Assembly: GCF_015845845.1 (NCBI RefSeq)
Contig: NZ_LDIG01000075.1
Location: forward strand, 1-64,000
DNA from: Paenibacillus dendritiformis
Lineage (GTDB): Bacteria; Bacillota; Bacilli; Paenibacillales; Paenibacillaceae
Direction: 5' to 3'
DNA length: 64,000 bases
Every line of letters begins with the position of its first letter. Positions within the stretch are counted from its first letter, which is position 1. Position numbers and translations under genes: made by a program. Shown piece after piece: positions 39,918 through 49,855 of the stretch. Under the pieces are notes generated by a model. It saw only the letters and a list, made by a program, of their open reading frames with translations. It ran no database searches and had not been told where the DNA came from.

Positions 39918-41357
39918 TTATTTCGAGCATGTTGGCAGAGGATGTGTATCCAATGCTGCCGGCGAGCGGAATTGGAGCGTGATCGTCGTTCCGATCCCAT
40001 CCTCGGATTGTATGGACATTTCTCCTCCTTGCAGGGCCATCAACTGCTTGCATATGAGCAATCCGAAGCCATTGCCTGCGTCCGATGTCAGGCTCTCGTC
40101 CGATGAAGAGCTTTCGAACCGTGCAATGAGGGAATGACTTATGCCGATTCCATCGTCCCGGATCGTAATTCGCTCGGCATCATCGCTTGATGTCTGTTGA
40201 ATCAATAGCTCGGATGCATCGCTATATTTGATTGCGTTATCGAGCAGGTTCAGGAAAATCTGCTTCGTCTTATCCGGATCCGCGACAACCATTGTAGGTA
40301 CTAGCTCGTTGTGCAGCCGAATCCGATATTTGTCGAGTCGTGGCTGCATTATATAGACGCCTTCGCTCGCAATCGCCGCGATATCGCATATGGTAGGAGA
40401 TACCGAGAACGGGCTGTCTCCATACTTGGATTGGCTGAGCAGTTCCTCGACAAGTGTAAGCATGCGCTCGCTTTCCACGGAAATATGGCGCAGGCTTTCT
40501 TGAACATCCTTCGGATCCTTCAGACGTGGAATAAGGTTCGAATATCCCATAATCGCGGTCAGAGGCGTCTTCAGCTCATGAGTGACTCGATCCAGGAAAT
40601 CGCGCTGCTTGTCCTTCTCCCGGCTTAGCTGCTTGATATGCAGCTCGATTGCATCGGCCATTGCATGCAAGGAATGCGCCAGCTGACTTATTTCCTCATA
40701 ACCGCTTAGTTCGATACGGCTGCCATAATGGCCGTTGGCAAGCTTCTTCGCCATATCTCGAAGCTGCTCGATCGGTTTGCTCAGCGACTTGGCGAAGCGA
40801 TTCGCAATCAACACGGCGGCAGCGAGAATAAGCAAGCAAGCCACCCCGAAGGTGACCTTCATTCGCTTGAGCAGCTGCGATTCATCCTCTAAGGGCTGGA
40901 GGAATCGAATTAATCCGATGACTTGATTGTCGACGTAGATTGGGCTAGAGAACAGCAGCAACGGAGAAGGAGAGGCCTTTTGAAACATATAGGACTTATT
41001 GCCAAGCATCGCTTGTTCCATATCCTGATTCACATAAGACAGCGCTCCTCGCTCGGTATCGGCCAGGACGAGATGATGCGCGTTAATGAGCTGAACACGA
41101 ATGCCCATGCGCTTGGACAGATATGAGGCAATGAGCGGCGCCCCTTTTTGAAGCGTGACGTCTGGTCTTCCTTTTTGTTCGCGTTCCACATAATTGATCG
41201 TGTAGATCTGAGCTTCTACGCTTAGCTTTTGCAGCGAATTGACCGCGGAGTGATAAACATTATTCTGCAAAGAAATATCAAGCACGATATAGAGAAAAAG
41301 CATGACAGGAATGAATAGGGCAAGAAGTGCCAAGTGAAAGCGTTTCTGTAAAGTCAT
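39918..41357 (-). CDS. HAMP-HisKA sensor histidine kinase
   Basis: Encodes 479 residues from ATG 41357 behind AAGGTGG. Two membrane spans (about 10-30 and 165-185) enclose an extracytoplasmic sensor of some 135 residues. HAMP follows, then HisKA with RVTHELKTPLTAIMGYSNLI (phosphoacceptor His) and HATPase with FLNLLDNAIKYSDASELLIQ, DDGIGI and GFGLLICKQLM. This is an EnvZ-type kinase, not the LytS or UhpB type that serves known hexose-phosphate systems. It sits 34 bases after its response-regulator gene and upstream of the DUF3919-like gene. Confidence 0.88.
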   Translation of the reverse strand: MTLQKRFHLALLALFIPVMLFLYIVLDISLQNNVYHSAVNSLQKLSVEAQIYTINYVEREQKGRPDVTLQKGAPLIASYLSKRMGIRVQLINAHHLVLADTERGALSYVNQDMEQAMLGNKSYMFQKASPSPLLLFSSPIYVDNQVIGLIRFLQPLEDESQLLKRMKVTFGVACLLILAAAVLIANRFAKSLSKPIEQLRDMAKKLANGHYGSRIELSGYEEISQLAHSLHAMADAIELHIKQLSREKDKQRDFLDRVTHELKTPLTAIMGYSNLIPRLKDPKDVQESLRHISVESERMLTLVEELLSQSKYGDSPFSVSPTICDIAAIASEGVYIMQPRLDKYRIRLHNELVPTMVVADPDKTKQIFLNLLDNAIKYSDASELLIQQTSSDDAERITIRDDGIGISHSLIARFESSSSDESLTSDAGNGFGLLICKQLMALQGGEMSIQSEDGIGTTITLQFRSPAALDTHPLPTCSK

Positions 41358-41391
41358 GGGTTGTCCACCTTGTTCAAAATGGCCGTGCAAC

Positions 41392-42069
41392 TCAACAATC
41401 TATTTTGTATCCGACGCCGTAAATGGTTTTGATTCGCTCTCCTTCTTTTCCTAGCTTTTTGCGGAGGCGCTGTATCATAATATCGACAGCTCTCGTATTT
41501 TCCGGATAATCAAGCTTCCACACCTTCATAAGGAGATCATCGCGAGTGAAGATGCGCTGCTTATTGGATAATAACAGCAGAAGCAGATCATACTCTCGAT
41601 ACGTTAGCGTAATTTCCTGTCCGTTCACAACTAGCGCGCGCTTTTCCGGATCGACTTGAAAAGGTCCGCAATGCATGATGCTGGAGCCGGAGTTCGTCTG
41701 CTCTTGTTTTTTCATCCGTCTTTCGATCACCTTGATTCGGAGCAGCAGCTCCGTGCTGTGGAACGGCTTGACGAGGTAATCATCGGCGCCTAATTGCAGT
41801 CCCAGCAGCTTGTCGTTGATTTGTCCTTTGGCGGTAAGCATGATGACGGGAACGTCTGAATTGCTGTTGCGGAACTCGCGCAGCAATTGATACCCATCTG
41901 TATCGGGAAGCATAACATCAAGAATAATCAAATCTATCTGCTGCGCCTGCCATTGTTCGTGCGCGGCTTGGCCGCTTGCGGCCGTGTGTACCGTGTAGCC
42001 TTCAATCTCGAGATTGAGACGGATGAGGTTCAAGATGCTCTGCTCGTCATCGACAACTAGAATATTCAT
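41392..42069 (-). CDS. OmpR-family response regulator
   Basis: Encodes 225 residues from ATG 42069 behind AGGAGGACG. Receiver domain: MNILVVDDEQSILNLIRLNL, phosphoacceptor Asp in LIILDVMLPDTDGYQLL, Thr in VIMLTAKG and Lys in ADDYLVKPF. A winged-helix DNA-binding domain follows (LTYREYDLLLLLLSNKQRIF to GVGYKIDC). It is the first gene of the five-gene minus-strand unit and probably activates it, including the distal antiporter. Confidence 0.92.
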   Translation of the reverse strand: MNILVVDDEQSILNLIRLNLEIEGYTVHTAASGQAAHEQWQAQQIDLIILDVMLPDTDGYQLLREFRNSNSDVPVIMLTAKGQINDKLLGLQLGADDYLVKPFHSTELLLRIKVIERRMKKQEQTNSGSSIMHCGPFQVDPEKRALVVNGQEITLTYREYDLLLLLLSNKQRIFTRDDLLMKVWKLDYPENTRAVDIMIQRLRKKLGKEGERIKTIYGVGYKIDC

Positions 42070-42499
42070 CGCGTCCTCCTTCTGGGATGTGGTTATCATT
42101 ACTTGCACAAAAAAGCAGCCTGGCAAAAGGCCGCTCCTTCTTCTATTATACGGACATACCCATAACTGTACACGAATTGCTTAATCTTAAACACGGTAAA
42201 ATAAACTAACTAATGATTCGTAACTCCTATAAACAAATCATTTTGGGTCGAGGCGCGCTTTGACCACCCAGCATCGCCGCCCCCGTTTTACCGGACACAT
42301 TAAAAAGAAGCTTGCCTCCCAGGATCGCCCCCCGCCTTGCCTGACCTGCCTTCCGCCAGCCTGTCTCACATGCCGGCTACAGCTTGTCTAAATTGCCATC
42401 CGGCAGCCTGTCCGGCTTCGGCTTCATTTCCAGAACCCGCTTCGTATATCTGTTTCCGCAGCCCCATATACTGAATAAGGAACAGAAAGGAGTGGGCAT
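42070..42499. other. Gene-free divergent region
   Basis: Holds the upstream region of the response-regulator operon (a minus-strand TATAAT near 42143 without a clear -35) and that of ytxC. A C/T-rich stretch from 42260 to 42430 shows no gene or repeat I can name. Confidence 0.5.
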
Positions 42500-43417
42500 A
42501 TGGAACTGTTCACGTTAACGCTTCCGAATGCGTCACGGGAAGAGGTTTTGTCTTTAAGCAAATTGCTGCAGCAGGAGCTGGGTGATTTACATAAAGAACA
42601 GACGATTGTCCAATTGGATGTCACGTTCGGTGAACAGCTAAGCTCCATTGCGTGCAGCGGAGTGCTGCCGGATTTTAAACTGGCGCGCCATGGCGCCGAA
42701 GTATGGAATCGATGTGCCCGCGCATTGGCCGAATTCATTCTGACCGCCAAAGAAGAGCAGATTCTGCGCGCCTTGATTCAAAAATATACGAGCTATGAGC
42801 CGGAGGAATGCGTCAAAATCGAAAATTACTGTTTGCTGCTATTGAGCGGCGGTGACGATACCGGCGGGCAGGAGGCGCGGCGGCGCCGCAAAAAGAAGGT
42901 GGTGCGGGCTATCCGCAGCTATTTGGAGGAGCATCCCTCCCTTCATCTGGACGGATTCATCCGCTTCCGGCTGCAGCCTTATATGGCCGAGCTCCAGGAG
43001 GTCGTCGATTATGCCGTGGATGAATTTGTGCTCGAGCGGCAATACCAGGAATTTATCGCGCTGTTGAAATATTTTGTCTATATTCAGGAAACGAAGGTGC
43101 CGCTCGCGCATCTGATGCACAGCGGAGGCCATGATTTTACTTTGCTGAATGAGGATCTGCAGCCGTTGGAGCCGAAGCATGTCATGGACGGCATGATCGT
43201 GGAAATGGTCGATTGCGATATGGAAATGGAGGACATGATTGTGAGCACGCTTATCAATGTCTCTCCGCAAAATATCATCATTCATACGCGGGAGCCGGAT
43301 TCCCAGGTTATCAAGACGATTCAGCAAATTTTTGAATCGCGGGTTCATGTCTGCATCCGCTGCAACGCTTGTCAATCGATGCTCTGGCAGAAGCAGGAGA
43401 CGGCGCCTGATTATTGA
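42500..43417 (+). CDS. ytxC: Sporulation protein YtxC-like
   Basis: Encodes 305 residues. It matches YtxC, the conserved protein of unknown function encoded just upstream of thrS in Bacillus. Recognisable segments are LEEHPSLHLDGFIRFRLQPY, VVDYAVDEFVLERQYQEFIA and LLKYFVYIQETKVPLAHLMH. There is no signal or membrane span, and the C terminus has a cysteine pair (CIRCNAC). GAAAGGAG precedes the ATG. The synteny with thrS is a strong support. Confidence 0.8.
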   Translation: MELFTLTLPNASREEVLSLSKLLQQELGDLHKEQTIVQLDVTFGEQLSSIACSGVLPDFKLARHGAEVWNRCARALAEFILTAKEEQILRALIQKYTSYEPEECVKIENYCLLLLSGGDDTGGQEARRRRKKKVVRAIRSYLEEHPSLHLDGFIRFRLQPYMAELQEVVDYAVDEFVLERQYQEFIALLKYFVYIQETKVPLAHLMHSGGHDFTLLNEDLQPLEPKHVMDGMIVEMVDCDMEMEDMIVSTLINVSPQNIIIHTREPDSQVIKTIQQIFESRVHVCIRCNACQSMLWQKQETAPDY

Positions 43418-43436
43418 GGACGGGCTGGTTCCCTGC

Positions 43437-43465
43437 TTGACCTCCTGCCGAAAATGCCATATAAT
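43437..43465 (+). promoter_or_regulatory. Sigma-A promoter of thrS leader
   Basis: TTGACC (43437-43442) and TATAAT (43460-43465) are separated by 17 bases, directly ahead of the T-box. Confidence 0.8.
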
Positions 43466-43471
43466 ATGGCA

Positions 43472-43827
43472 TAATCTAAAATGCGATATCAGTCGCGATG
43501 CAACATGCTGTGACGAAGACAACAATGGCGAAATGGAACCGCCCAGAGAGAGGGACCTTGGCTGCAAGTCCCTTCGGTGGCCGCGCACATTGACCCCTTC
43601 GGAGCATTGGGCGGGAACCCCGGGAGCCGACATGCGGCTTGGCCGGGACAGTATCGCTCAACGAGTCATTCCCGTTACCGAATGCTCAAGAACCGGAAAG
43701 ACCGATCGCAAGCAACCGCGCTAAGCGGTGTTGCGAGGGGATATGCGCTTCCGGTTGAATGAGGGTGGAACCACGGGTTAACTGCGTACGTCAACACTCG
43801 TCCCTTGCCGGGGACGGGTGTTTTTTG
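43472..43827 (+). promoter_or_regulatory. T-box leader (threonine) with terminator
   Basis: The T-box TGAGGGTGGAACCACGGG is at 43760-43777. A terminator follows: AACACTCGTCCC (43793-43804) with GGGACGGGTGTT (43811-43822), then TTTTG. The leader is about 350 nt and directly precedes thrS, so tRNA-Thr is the expected effector; I did not assign the specifier codon. Confidence 0.92.
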
Positions 43828-43907
43828 TTATCCGGGGCTCGCGGGAATGTACAGATGACGCATACGGATATCGCAGGGCAATAGCCGAAATGAGGAGGTC
43901 CAGCATC

Positions 43908-45863
43908 ATGTCTATGGTCAAAGTAACTCTGCCCGACGGCGCCGTACGGGAGTATGCGCAGGGCACAACATTGGAGGAGGTCGCCGGTTCGATCAGCAGC
44001 GGCTTGAAGAAGAACGCGCTGGCCGGCAAGTTGGACGGCACACTGGTCGATCTGGCGACGCCGATTGAGCATGACGCCGAGGTGGCGATCGTGACGGCGG
44101 ATTCGGAGGAAGGGCTGGAAGTGATGCGCCACAGCACCGCCCATCTGATGGCTCAGGCGATTAAGCGGCTCTATAAGGACGCGAATGTGAAGCTGGGCAT
44201 CGGTCCGGTCATCGAGGATGGCTTCTATTATGATATCGATCTTGATATTTCGTTGACGCCGGAAGATCTGCCGAAGATCGAGAAGGAAATGGAGCGGATT
44301 ATCGGGGAAAATCTGCCGATTACGCGCCGCGTCGTCTCCCGGGAAGAAGCGATGGCAATCTATGAGGAGATTGGCGATGAACTGAAGCTGGATCTGATCC
44401 GCGATCTGCCGGAGGATTCGGTAATCACGATCTATGATCAGGGCGAGTTCTTCGATCTGTGCCGCGGCCCGCATGTTCCGTCGACCGGCAAGATCAAGGT
44501 GTTCAAGCTGCTCAGCCTGGCAGGAGCTTATTGGCGCGGAAATTCGGACAACCAGATGCTGCAGCGGATTTACGGCACCGCCTTTCCGAAGAAGGCGCAG
44601 TTGGACGAATACTTGCATTACCTGGAGGAAGCGAAAAAACGGGATCACCGCAAGCTCGGCAAGGAACTGAAAATGTTCACCTTCTCCCGGGAAGTCGGCC
44701 AGGGGCTGCCGATCTGGCTGCCGAACGGGGCGACGCTGCGCCGCACGATGGAGCGCTATATCGTCGACTTGGAGGAGCGCCTCGGCTACAGTCACGTCTA
44801 TACGCCGGTGCTGGCCAACGTCGAGCTGTACAAGACGTCTGGCCACTGGGAGCATTATCAGGAAGATATGTTCCCGAAAATGGAGATGGACAATGAGGAG
44901 CTGGTGCTTCGTCCGATGAACTGCCCGCATCATATGATGGTATACAAGAGCGAGATGCGCAGCTACCGCGACCTGCCGATCCGGATTGCCGAGCTCGGCA
45001 TGATGCACCGCTACGAGATGTCCGGCGCCTTGACGGGGCTGCATCGCGTCCGGGCGATGACGTTGAACGACGCTCATATTTTCTGCCGTCCGGACCAGAT
45101 TAAGGAAGAGTTCGCGCGCGTCATCGCGCTGCTGCGCAGAGTTTACGAAGATTTCGGCATCAAGGAGTACCGTTTCCGCCTGTCCTACCGGGATCCTCAG
45201 GATACCGAGAAGTATTTCCAGGACGATGCGATGTGGGAAATGTCCCAGCGCATGCTGCGCGAAGTCGTCGAAGAGCTGGGCCTTCCATTCTTCGAAGCCG
45301 AAGGGGAAGCCGCCTTCTATGGTCCGAAGGTCGACGTGCAGATCAAGACGGCGCTCGGCAAGGAAGAGACGCTGAGCACCGCCCAGCTCGACTTCCTGCT
45401 GCCGGAGCGCTTCCAGCTTGAATATGTCGGAGATGACGGGCAGAAGCATCGCCCGGTCGTCATTCACCGCGGCATCATCAGCACGATGGAGCGCATGACG
45501 GCGTTCCTGCTGGAGAACTTCGCCGGCGCGCTGCCGCTATGGCTATCTCCGGTGCAGGCGAAGGTGCTTCCGGTATCGCCGGCGTATGAGGCGTATGCGA
45601 AGGAAGTGACCGACAAGCTGCTCGATGCGGGCATTCGCGCGGAAGCCGATGTGCGGAACGAGAAGCTCGGCTACAAGATCCGCGAAGCGCAGCTGGAGAA
45701 AATGCCTTACATGCTCGTCGTTGGCGAGAATGAGAAGAACGAAGGCGCCGTCTCCGTCCGCAAGCGCGGAGAAGGCGATCTGGGCATGAAGCCGCTCGCG
45801 GAGCTGATCGGCCTGATGCAGGAAGAGATTCGGACGCGCTATATCGCGCAGCCGAAGGAATAG
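43908..45863 (+). CDS. thrS: Threonyl-tRNA synthetase
   Basis: Encodes 651 residues from ATG 43908 behind GAGGAGG. Order of domains: TGS (residues 1-62, [20 protein letters not shown]), editing/SAD domain with [15 protein letters not shown], class II core with zinc-binding [11 protein letters not shown] and motif 2 [35 protein letters not shown] (motif 3), and the C-terminal anticodon-binding domain ([20 protein letters not shown]). All parts are intact. Confidence 0.97.
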   Translation: MSMVKVTLPDGAVREYAQGTTLEEVAGSISSGLKKNALAGKLDGTLVDLATPIEHDAEVAIVTADSEEGLEVMRHSTAHLMAQAIKRLYKDANVKLGIGPVIEDGFYYDIDLDISLTPEDLPKIEKEMERIIGENLPITRRVVSREEAMAIYEEIGDELKLDLIRDLPEDSVITIYDQGEFFDLCRGPHVPSTGKIKVFKLLSLAGAYWRGNSDNQMLQRIYGTAFPKKAQLDEYLHYLEEAKKRDHRKLGKELKMFTFSREVGQGLPIWLPNGATLRRTMERYIVDLEERLGYSHVYTPVLANVELYKTSGHWEHYQEDMFPKMEMDNEELVLRPMNCPHHMMVYKSEMRSYRDLPIRIAELGMMHRYEMSGALTGLHRVRAMTLNDAHIFCRPDQIKEEFARVIALLRRVYEDFGIKEYRFRLSYRDPQDTEKYFQDDAMWEMSQRMLREVVEELGLPFFEAEGEAAFYGPKVDVQIKTALGKEETLSTAQLDFLLPERFQLEYVGDDGQKHRPVVIHRGIISTMERMTAFLLENFAGALPLWLSPVQAKVLPVSPAYEAYAKEVTDKLLDAGIRAEADVRNEKLGYKIREAQLEKMPYMLVVGENEKNEGAVSVRKRGEGDLGMKPLAELIGLMQEEIRTRYIAQPKE

Positions 45864-45960
45864 TAACCTAGCGAGCGTGCATGCGTGCCGCCAATGGCCG
45901 AGACGGAAGCCGAATCCGCTGCGCGGGCGCAGCGCTGCTTGACAATCTATGCCGTAATAC

Positions 45961-45989
45961 AAGACGTCTGTCGTTGACAGGCGTCTTTT
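45961..45989 (+). terminator. Terminator after thrS
   Basis: AAGACGTCTGTC and GACAGGCGTCTT pair over 12 bp (one G-U) with a GTT loop, followed by TTTTG. Confidence 0.85.
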
Positions 45990-46128
45990 GTGGTTGGTGT
46001 GAGCGGCAGATGGTCCAATCGATCCGGATGCCGGGCTGACAAGTTTGTAAGCTTCCGATAAGGAAAATCACTGGCATGCCGGTTCTTGCCTCCGCTACAT
46101 TTAGCAACGATAAGGAGTGGGGAGATTG

Positions 46129-47428
46129 ATGAAAATAACAGGACGCCAACTGCTGCATAAGACCTTGGCGGCAGCGATGGCCTTCACGATGCTGGCGGCC
46201 CCTCTGGCCGGCAACGGAACCGCCTATGCCAAGGTGAGCGGCAAGCCAGGCTTGACTCAGAACGCCGCGGCGGAACAGGCGAAGCGGGATGCCGCGGCGC
46301 AGGTTCAATATGATATACAAGCGAAGCTGGACACCGAGAAGATGACGATTACCGGAAAACAGAAGGTAACCTACCGCAATACTTCATCCGACCAGATTAC
46401 CGATGTCGTCTTCCGCCTGTTCGCCGACGCGAACCGCTCGAAAAAGACCCAACCTACCATGTTCGCACGGAATAATGAGCAGATCGCCAAGGAGAATCCC
46501 GATAAGAAGTCGGAGGACTTTCTCGGCGGCATCGATATTATTGGCGTGAAGGATGCGAGTACGGGACGGACGCTCGATTTCAAGAATGAGAATCAAGCGC
46601 TGACGGTTTCCTTGGCGAAGGCGTTGAAGGAAGGGGAAGCGGTCGCGCTGGAGCTGGAATTCAAGACGAAGATTCCGTTCGGCATGCAGCGGCTGTCCTA
46701 TTACAAAGACATTGTGAACGGCGCGCATTGGTTCCCGGTCATGTCTGTCTATGACGGGAAGACGCATTCATGGGCAAAAAAGCCGTACAGCAAAACGTTC
46801 GAATCCGATTACTACGATATGGCCGATTATCGCGTCAGTCTGAATGTGCCGGACAAGCTGCAGGTAGCGCGATGCCGGGCCAACTGTCCGAAGCGGCGGC
46901 AGAGCCCGGACGCAAAACGGTTACGGCCCAGGCCGACAATACGCGGGAGCTGGTCTTCTTCGCCAGCCCGAAGTATCATAAGGCGAGCAAAACGGTGAAC
47001 GGCTTGACCGTGGAATATTATTATTATAATGATGACAATGATCCGAAAAAGACCGAAATCATTAATCAATACATCGATGAGGCCTTCAAGGCGATCACCT
47101 TCTTCAGCGAGAAGTTCGGTCCTTACGACTATCCTGAATTCCGCATCGTGGAATCCCATGTCGAGGGCGTGGCTGTCGAATTCTCCAGACTTATCCAGAT
47201 GGGGCTGGTCAGCGCGCAGGACGATCCGGAAAATAAGACAGCCTTCGTGCACGAGATAGCGCATCAATGGTTCCATTCGATCATTGGCAATGACTCGGAG
47301 CATGAATCGTTCCTGGATGAAGGCTTTGCCCGACGAACAATTTCACCCAATTTAAAGTATTCAAACAGGACGGCACGGTCTATAAAGAGAAGTTTACCGA
47401 AAATCCGCTTTCTAAAGTATCCCAGTAA
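46129..47428 (+). pseudogene. M1-family metallopeptidase, broken
   Basis: A secreted protein starts MKITGRQLLHKTLAAAMAFT with a signal peptide. The frame breaks near 46870 after DYRVSLNVPDKLQV; the next frame resumes MPGQLSEAAAEPGRKTV and carries the M1 zinc site HEIAHQWFHSIIGNDSEHES with the downstream Glu in FLDEGFA. Right after EGFA the sequence jumps, with another frame change, to a tail NNFTQFKVFKQDGTVYKEKF ending at the TAA 47426-47428. Compared with intact relatives, most of the helical C-terminal region is gone. At least two lesions make this a pseudogene. Confidence 0.8.
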
Positions 47429-47444
47429 AATCAAAATTGTCTCG

Positions 47445-47476
47445 ATACCGTAGAGGATGATCCTCTGCGGTATTTT
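47445..47476 (+). terminator. Terminator after the M1 peptidase pseudogene
   Basis: ATACCGTAGAGG and CCTCTGCGGTAT pair over 12 bp with one G-U and are followed by TTTGC. Confidence 0.75.
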
Positions 47477-47509
47477 GCTGTTAACCTAACCTGCGAAGTG
47501 AGATATTTA

Positions 47510-47526
47510 CGTTAGATTCGTTTACA
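47510..47526 (+). promoter_or_regulatory. GlnR/TnrA-like operator before amt
   Basis: The 17 bases CGTTAGATTCGTTTACA match the nitrogen-control consensus TGTNA-N7-TNACA except at the first base. In Bacillus and Paenibacillus this box controls ammonium-transporter genes. It lies only five bases before the annotated ATG, which is unusually close. Confidence 0.4.
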
Positions 47527-47531
47527 CGGGG

Positions 47532-48848
47532 ATGAATGCCCTCTGGGTCATGCTGTCGGCCGTGCTGGTCCTCTTCATGCAGGCGGGCTTTATCCTGCTG
47601 GAGTCGGGCTCCACCCGCATGAAGAATGCCGGCCATATCGCAGGGAAAACCGTGTTCACGGTCGGCTTGTGCTCGCTGGTGTATTGGGCCGTCGGGTATG
47701 GCCTTATCTTCGGCGGCAGCGGCAACGGATTCGTCGGCTGGGGGGATTTTTTCTTCAATCCCCGGAGCGCTGACGGCCTGCCCCCGTTCGTATTCTTCAC
47801 CTTTCAATTCGCCTTCGCGGCCGTGGCGCTGTCGATTGCGTGGGGAGGCTTCGCGGAGCGGGCGAAGCTGTCCGTCTATGTGCTGTTCACCATCCTGTTC
47901 ACGGCGGTCATTTATCCGGTCGTGGCGCACTGGATCTGGGGCGGCGGCTGGCTGGCGGAGCATGGCAAGCAGGACTTCGCCGGATCGACCGTCGTTCATT
48001 TGACCGGCGCGATGGCGGCATTGGCGGCGACGCTGCTGCTCAAGCCGCGGCTTGGGCGCTTCGGCGGCAAAGGAGCCCCCGAGGAGATGAAGGGGCATAA
48101 TCAGGTTTACACCACGCTTGGCGTGCTTATTCTGTGGATCGGATGGTTCGGCTTCAATGCGGGCAGCACGTTGGCCGTAGATGACGGATTTTTCGGGTAT
48201 ATAGCAATGAACACGCAGTTGGGCGCCGGAGCCGGCGCGGGAGCGGCGCTCGCGATCAGTTGGATCGTCAATGGCAAGGCGGATATTCCGACGCTATTGA
48301 ACGGCACGTTGGCAGGGCTGGTTGCAATCACCGCCTCTTGCGCGTTTGTGGAGCCGTGGGCGGCGGTGCTTATCGGTCTTGTCGCCGGTGTGCTGGTCTT
48401 CTACAGCGCGAGGCTGTTCGATAAGCTGCGCATTGACGACCCGATTTACGCGTTGTCCGTCCATGGGATAGCCGGAATCTGGGGCACGCTCTCGAACGGA
48501 ATTTTCGCAACGACGGAGCTGGCGGCCAAGGCAGGAGTCGGAACCGGAGGGCTTCTCGATACGGGCAGCCTCCACCAGTTGGGGGTGCAAGCTTACGGAA
48601 TCGCGGCAGCCGGCGCGTTTGCCTTTCTCGCTTCCTATGTGCTGTTGTATGGCATCAAGCAAATCTCTGGCCTGAGAGTGCGAGAGGAGGAGGAAGTGAT
48701 AGGTCTCGATCTGAGCGAGCACGGCGAGTACGGCTATCCGGAGCAGATGGGCCGGCTTGACGGTGCGCGGCACAACCGCCCCGCAAGTTCCCCGGTCCCT
48801 CAACCGATCGGCCATTCGCCCGCGAAGCCGGTCGTGCTAAGAAAATAG
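47532..48848 (+). CDS. amt: Ammonium transporter (Amt family)
   Basis: Encodes 438 residues and about eleven spans. The start reads MNALWVMLSAVLVLFMQAGF, followed by ILLESGSTRMKNAGHIAGK. Pore motifs are present: DFAGSTVVHLTGAMAALAA, LWIGWFGFNAGSTLA, LNGTLAGLVAITA and HGIAGIWGTLSNGIFA. The C-terminal cytoplasmic tail is about 65 residues. No Shine-Dalgarno precedes the ATG and in-frame sense codons continue back to 47502 (reading RFVYTG before MNALW), so the native N terminus may have been a little longer. No glnK follows, which is unusual for amt operons. Confidence 0.88.
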   Translation: MNALWVMLSAVLVLFMQAGFILLESGSTRMKNAGHIAGKTVFTVGLCSLVYWAVGYGLIFGGSGNGFVGWGDFFFNPRSADGLPPFVFFTFQFAFAAVALSIAWGGFAERAKLSVYVLFTILFTAVIYPVVAHWIWGGGWLAEHGKQDFAGSTVVHLTGAMAALAATLLLKPRLGRFGGKGAPEEMKGHNQVYTTLGVLILWIGWFGFNAGSTLAVDDGFFGYIAMNTQLGAGAGAGAALAISWIVNGKADIPTLLNGTLAGLVAITASCAFVEPWAAVLIGLVAGVLVFYSARLFDKLRIDDPIYALSVHGIAGIWGTLSNGIFATTELAAKAGVGTGGLLDTGSLHQLGVQAYGIAAAGAFAFLASYVLLYGIKQISGLRVREEEEVIGLDLSEHGEYGYPEQMGRLDGARHNRPASSPVPQPIGHSPAKPVVLRK

Positions 48849-49146
48849 GAAGACCGTCTGGAAGGATAAGGTCCGAGAAGCGGTTTGCGTCTTGAACGCG
48901 GATGGCTTCCCGGGCTTTTTTTGCCGTTCATCCGGTCTGGGCATGGTCTCCCGCAGCGGGCCGAAAAAAGGGGGATCGCGGAACCGTCCCGTCACCCGTT
49001 ATAATAGAAGATAAATGTAAGGCCGGAACGGACGCGCCGTCTGCATGCCAGCGCTGCGGCAGCCGGTGCTGTACCCGCGCCGGCTGCCTGATAGAAGTAA
49101 ATGATTCTCCCTTGTGCATGCATGAATGGGAGTGAAGGAGGCAGCG
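48849..49146. other. Gene-free stretch with stem-loop in response-regulator leader
   Basis: GGCAGCCGG (49058-49066) and CCGGCTGCC (49080-49088) form a perfect 9-bp stem between a possible -10 (TTATAAT near 48999) and the response-regulator start. A T-run at about 48915 after CCCGGGC may end amt transcripts. No gene seen. Confidence 0.45.
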
Positions 49147-49851
49147 ATGAATACTTCGTGCGGCAATCAAGTGCTCGTCGTTGAAGACGACGATAATATT
49201 AGACGGTTTGTCACGATTAATTTGGAACGGAACGGCTTCCAGGTTGCGGAGGCCGCGCAAGGAGAGGAGGGGCTGCATCGTTTTGCGGCAACCCGTCCGG
49301 ATGCGGTCCTCCTCGACATTATGCTTCCCGATATCGATGGCTTTGCCTTATGCGAGCGGATGAGAGAGGTGGATCCCGACATTGTCATTATCTTTCTCAC
49401 GGCGCGCGGGCTAGATCTGGACAAAATCAAAGGCCTTGAGCTCGGCGCCGACGACTATATCGTTAAGCCGTTCAATCCGCTGGAGCTTGTCGCACGAATT
49501 CGGACGGTGCTGCGCCGGACCCGGCAAGGGGCCGGGCCTGCGCGGAAGATTATGGAATCCGGTCCGTTCCGTCTCGACCTGGATGCGAACCGGCTGTACA
49601 AGCAGGATGATGTGATCGGGTTGACCCCGAAGGAATATCAGATGGTCAAGGTGTTTATGGAGCATCCCGACAAAGCGCTATCCCGGGATGAGCTGTTGAA
49701 CCTCGTCTGGGGAGAGGACTTCGTCGGCGATCCGAAGACGGTAGATGTGCATGTTCGGAAGCTGAGAGAGAAGCTCGAAGACGACTGCTCGAAGCCGCAT
49801 CGGATTGAGACGGTATGGGGAACCGGGTACCGCTGGAGAAAGGACGAATGA
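49147..49851 (+). CDS. OmpR-family response regulator
   Basis: Encodes 234 residues from ATG 49147 behind AAGGAGG. The receiver has VLVVEDDDNIRRFVTINLER, phosphoacceptor Asp in AVLLDIMLPDIDGFALC and Lys in ADDYIVKPFNPLELV. The winged-helix output domain ends ETVWGTGYRWRKDE. The stop codon is four bases from the GTG of the partner kinase. The regulon is not known, but the genes that follow (FG-GAP lipoprotein, LCP ligase, RodA/FtsW) suggest a cell-envelope role. Confidence 0.9.
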   Translation: MNTSCGNQVLVVEDDDNIRRFVTINLERNGFQVAEAAQGEEGLHRFAATRPDAVLLDIMLPDIDGFALCERMREVDPDIVIIFLTARGLDLDKIKGLELGADDYIVKPFNPLELVARIRTVLRRTRQGAGPARKIMESGPFRLDLDANRLYKQDDVIGLTPKEYQMVKVFMEHPDKALSRDELLNLVWGEDFVGDPKTVDVHVRKLREKLEDDCSKPHRIETVWGTGYRWRKDE

Positions 49852-49855
49852 CATT

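Noticed and set aside
43791-45467. 558-codon frame opposite thrS
   Set aside because: Shadow of the complete ThrRS gene; it also runs into the T-box leader.
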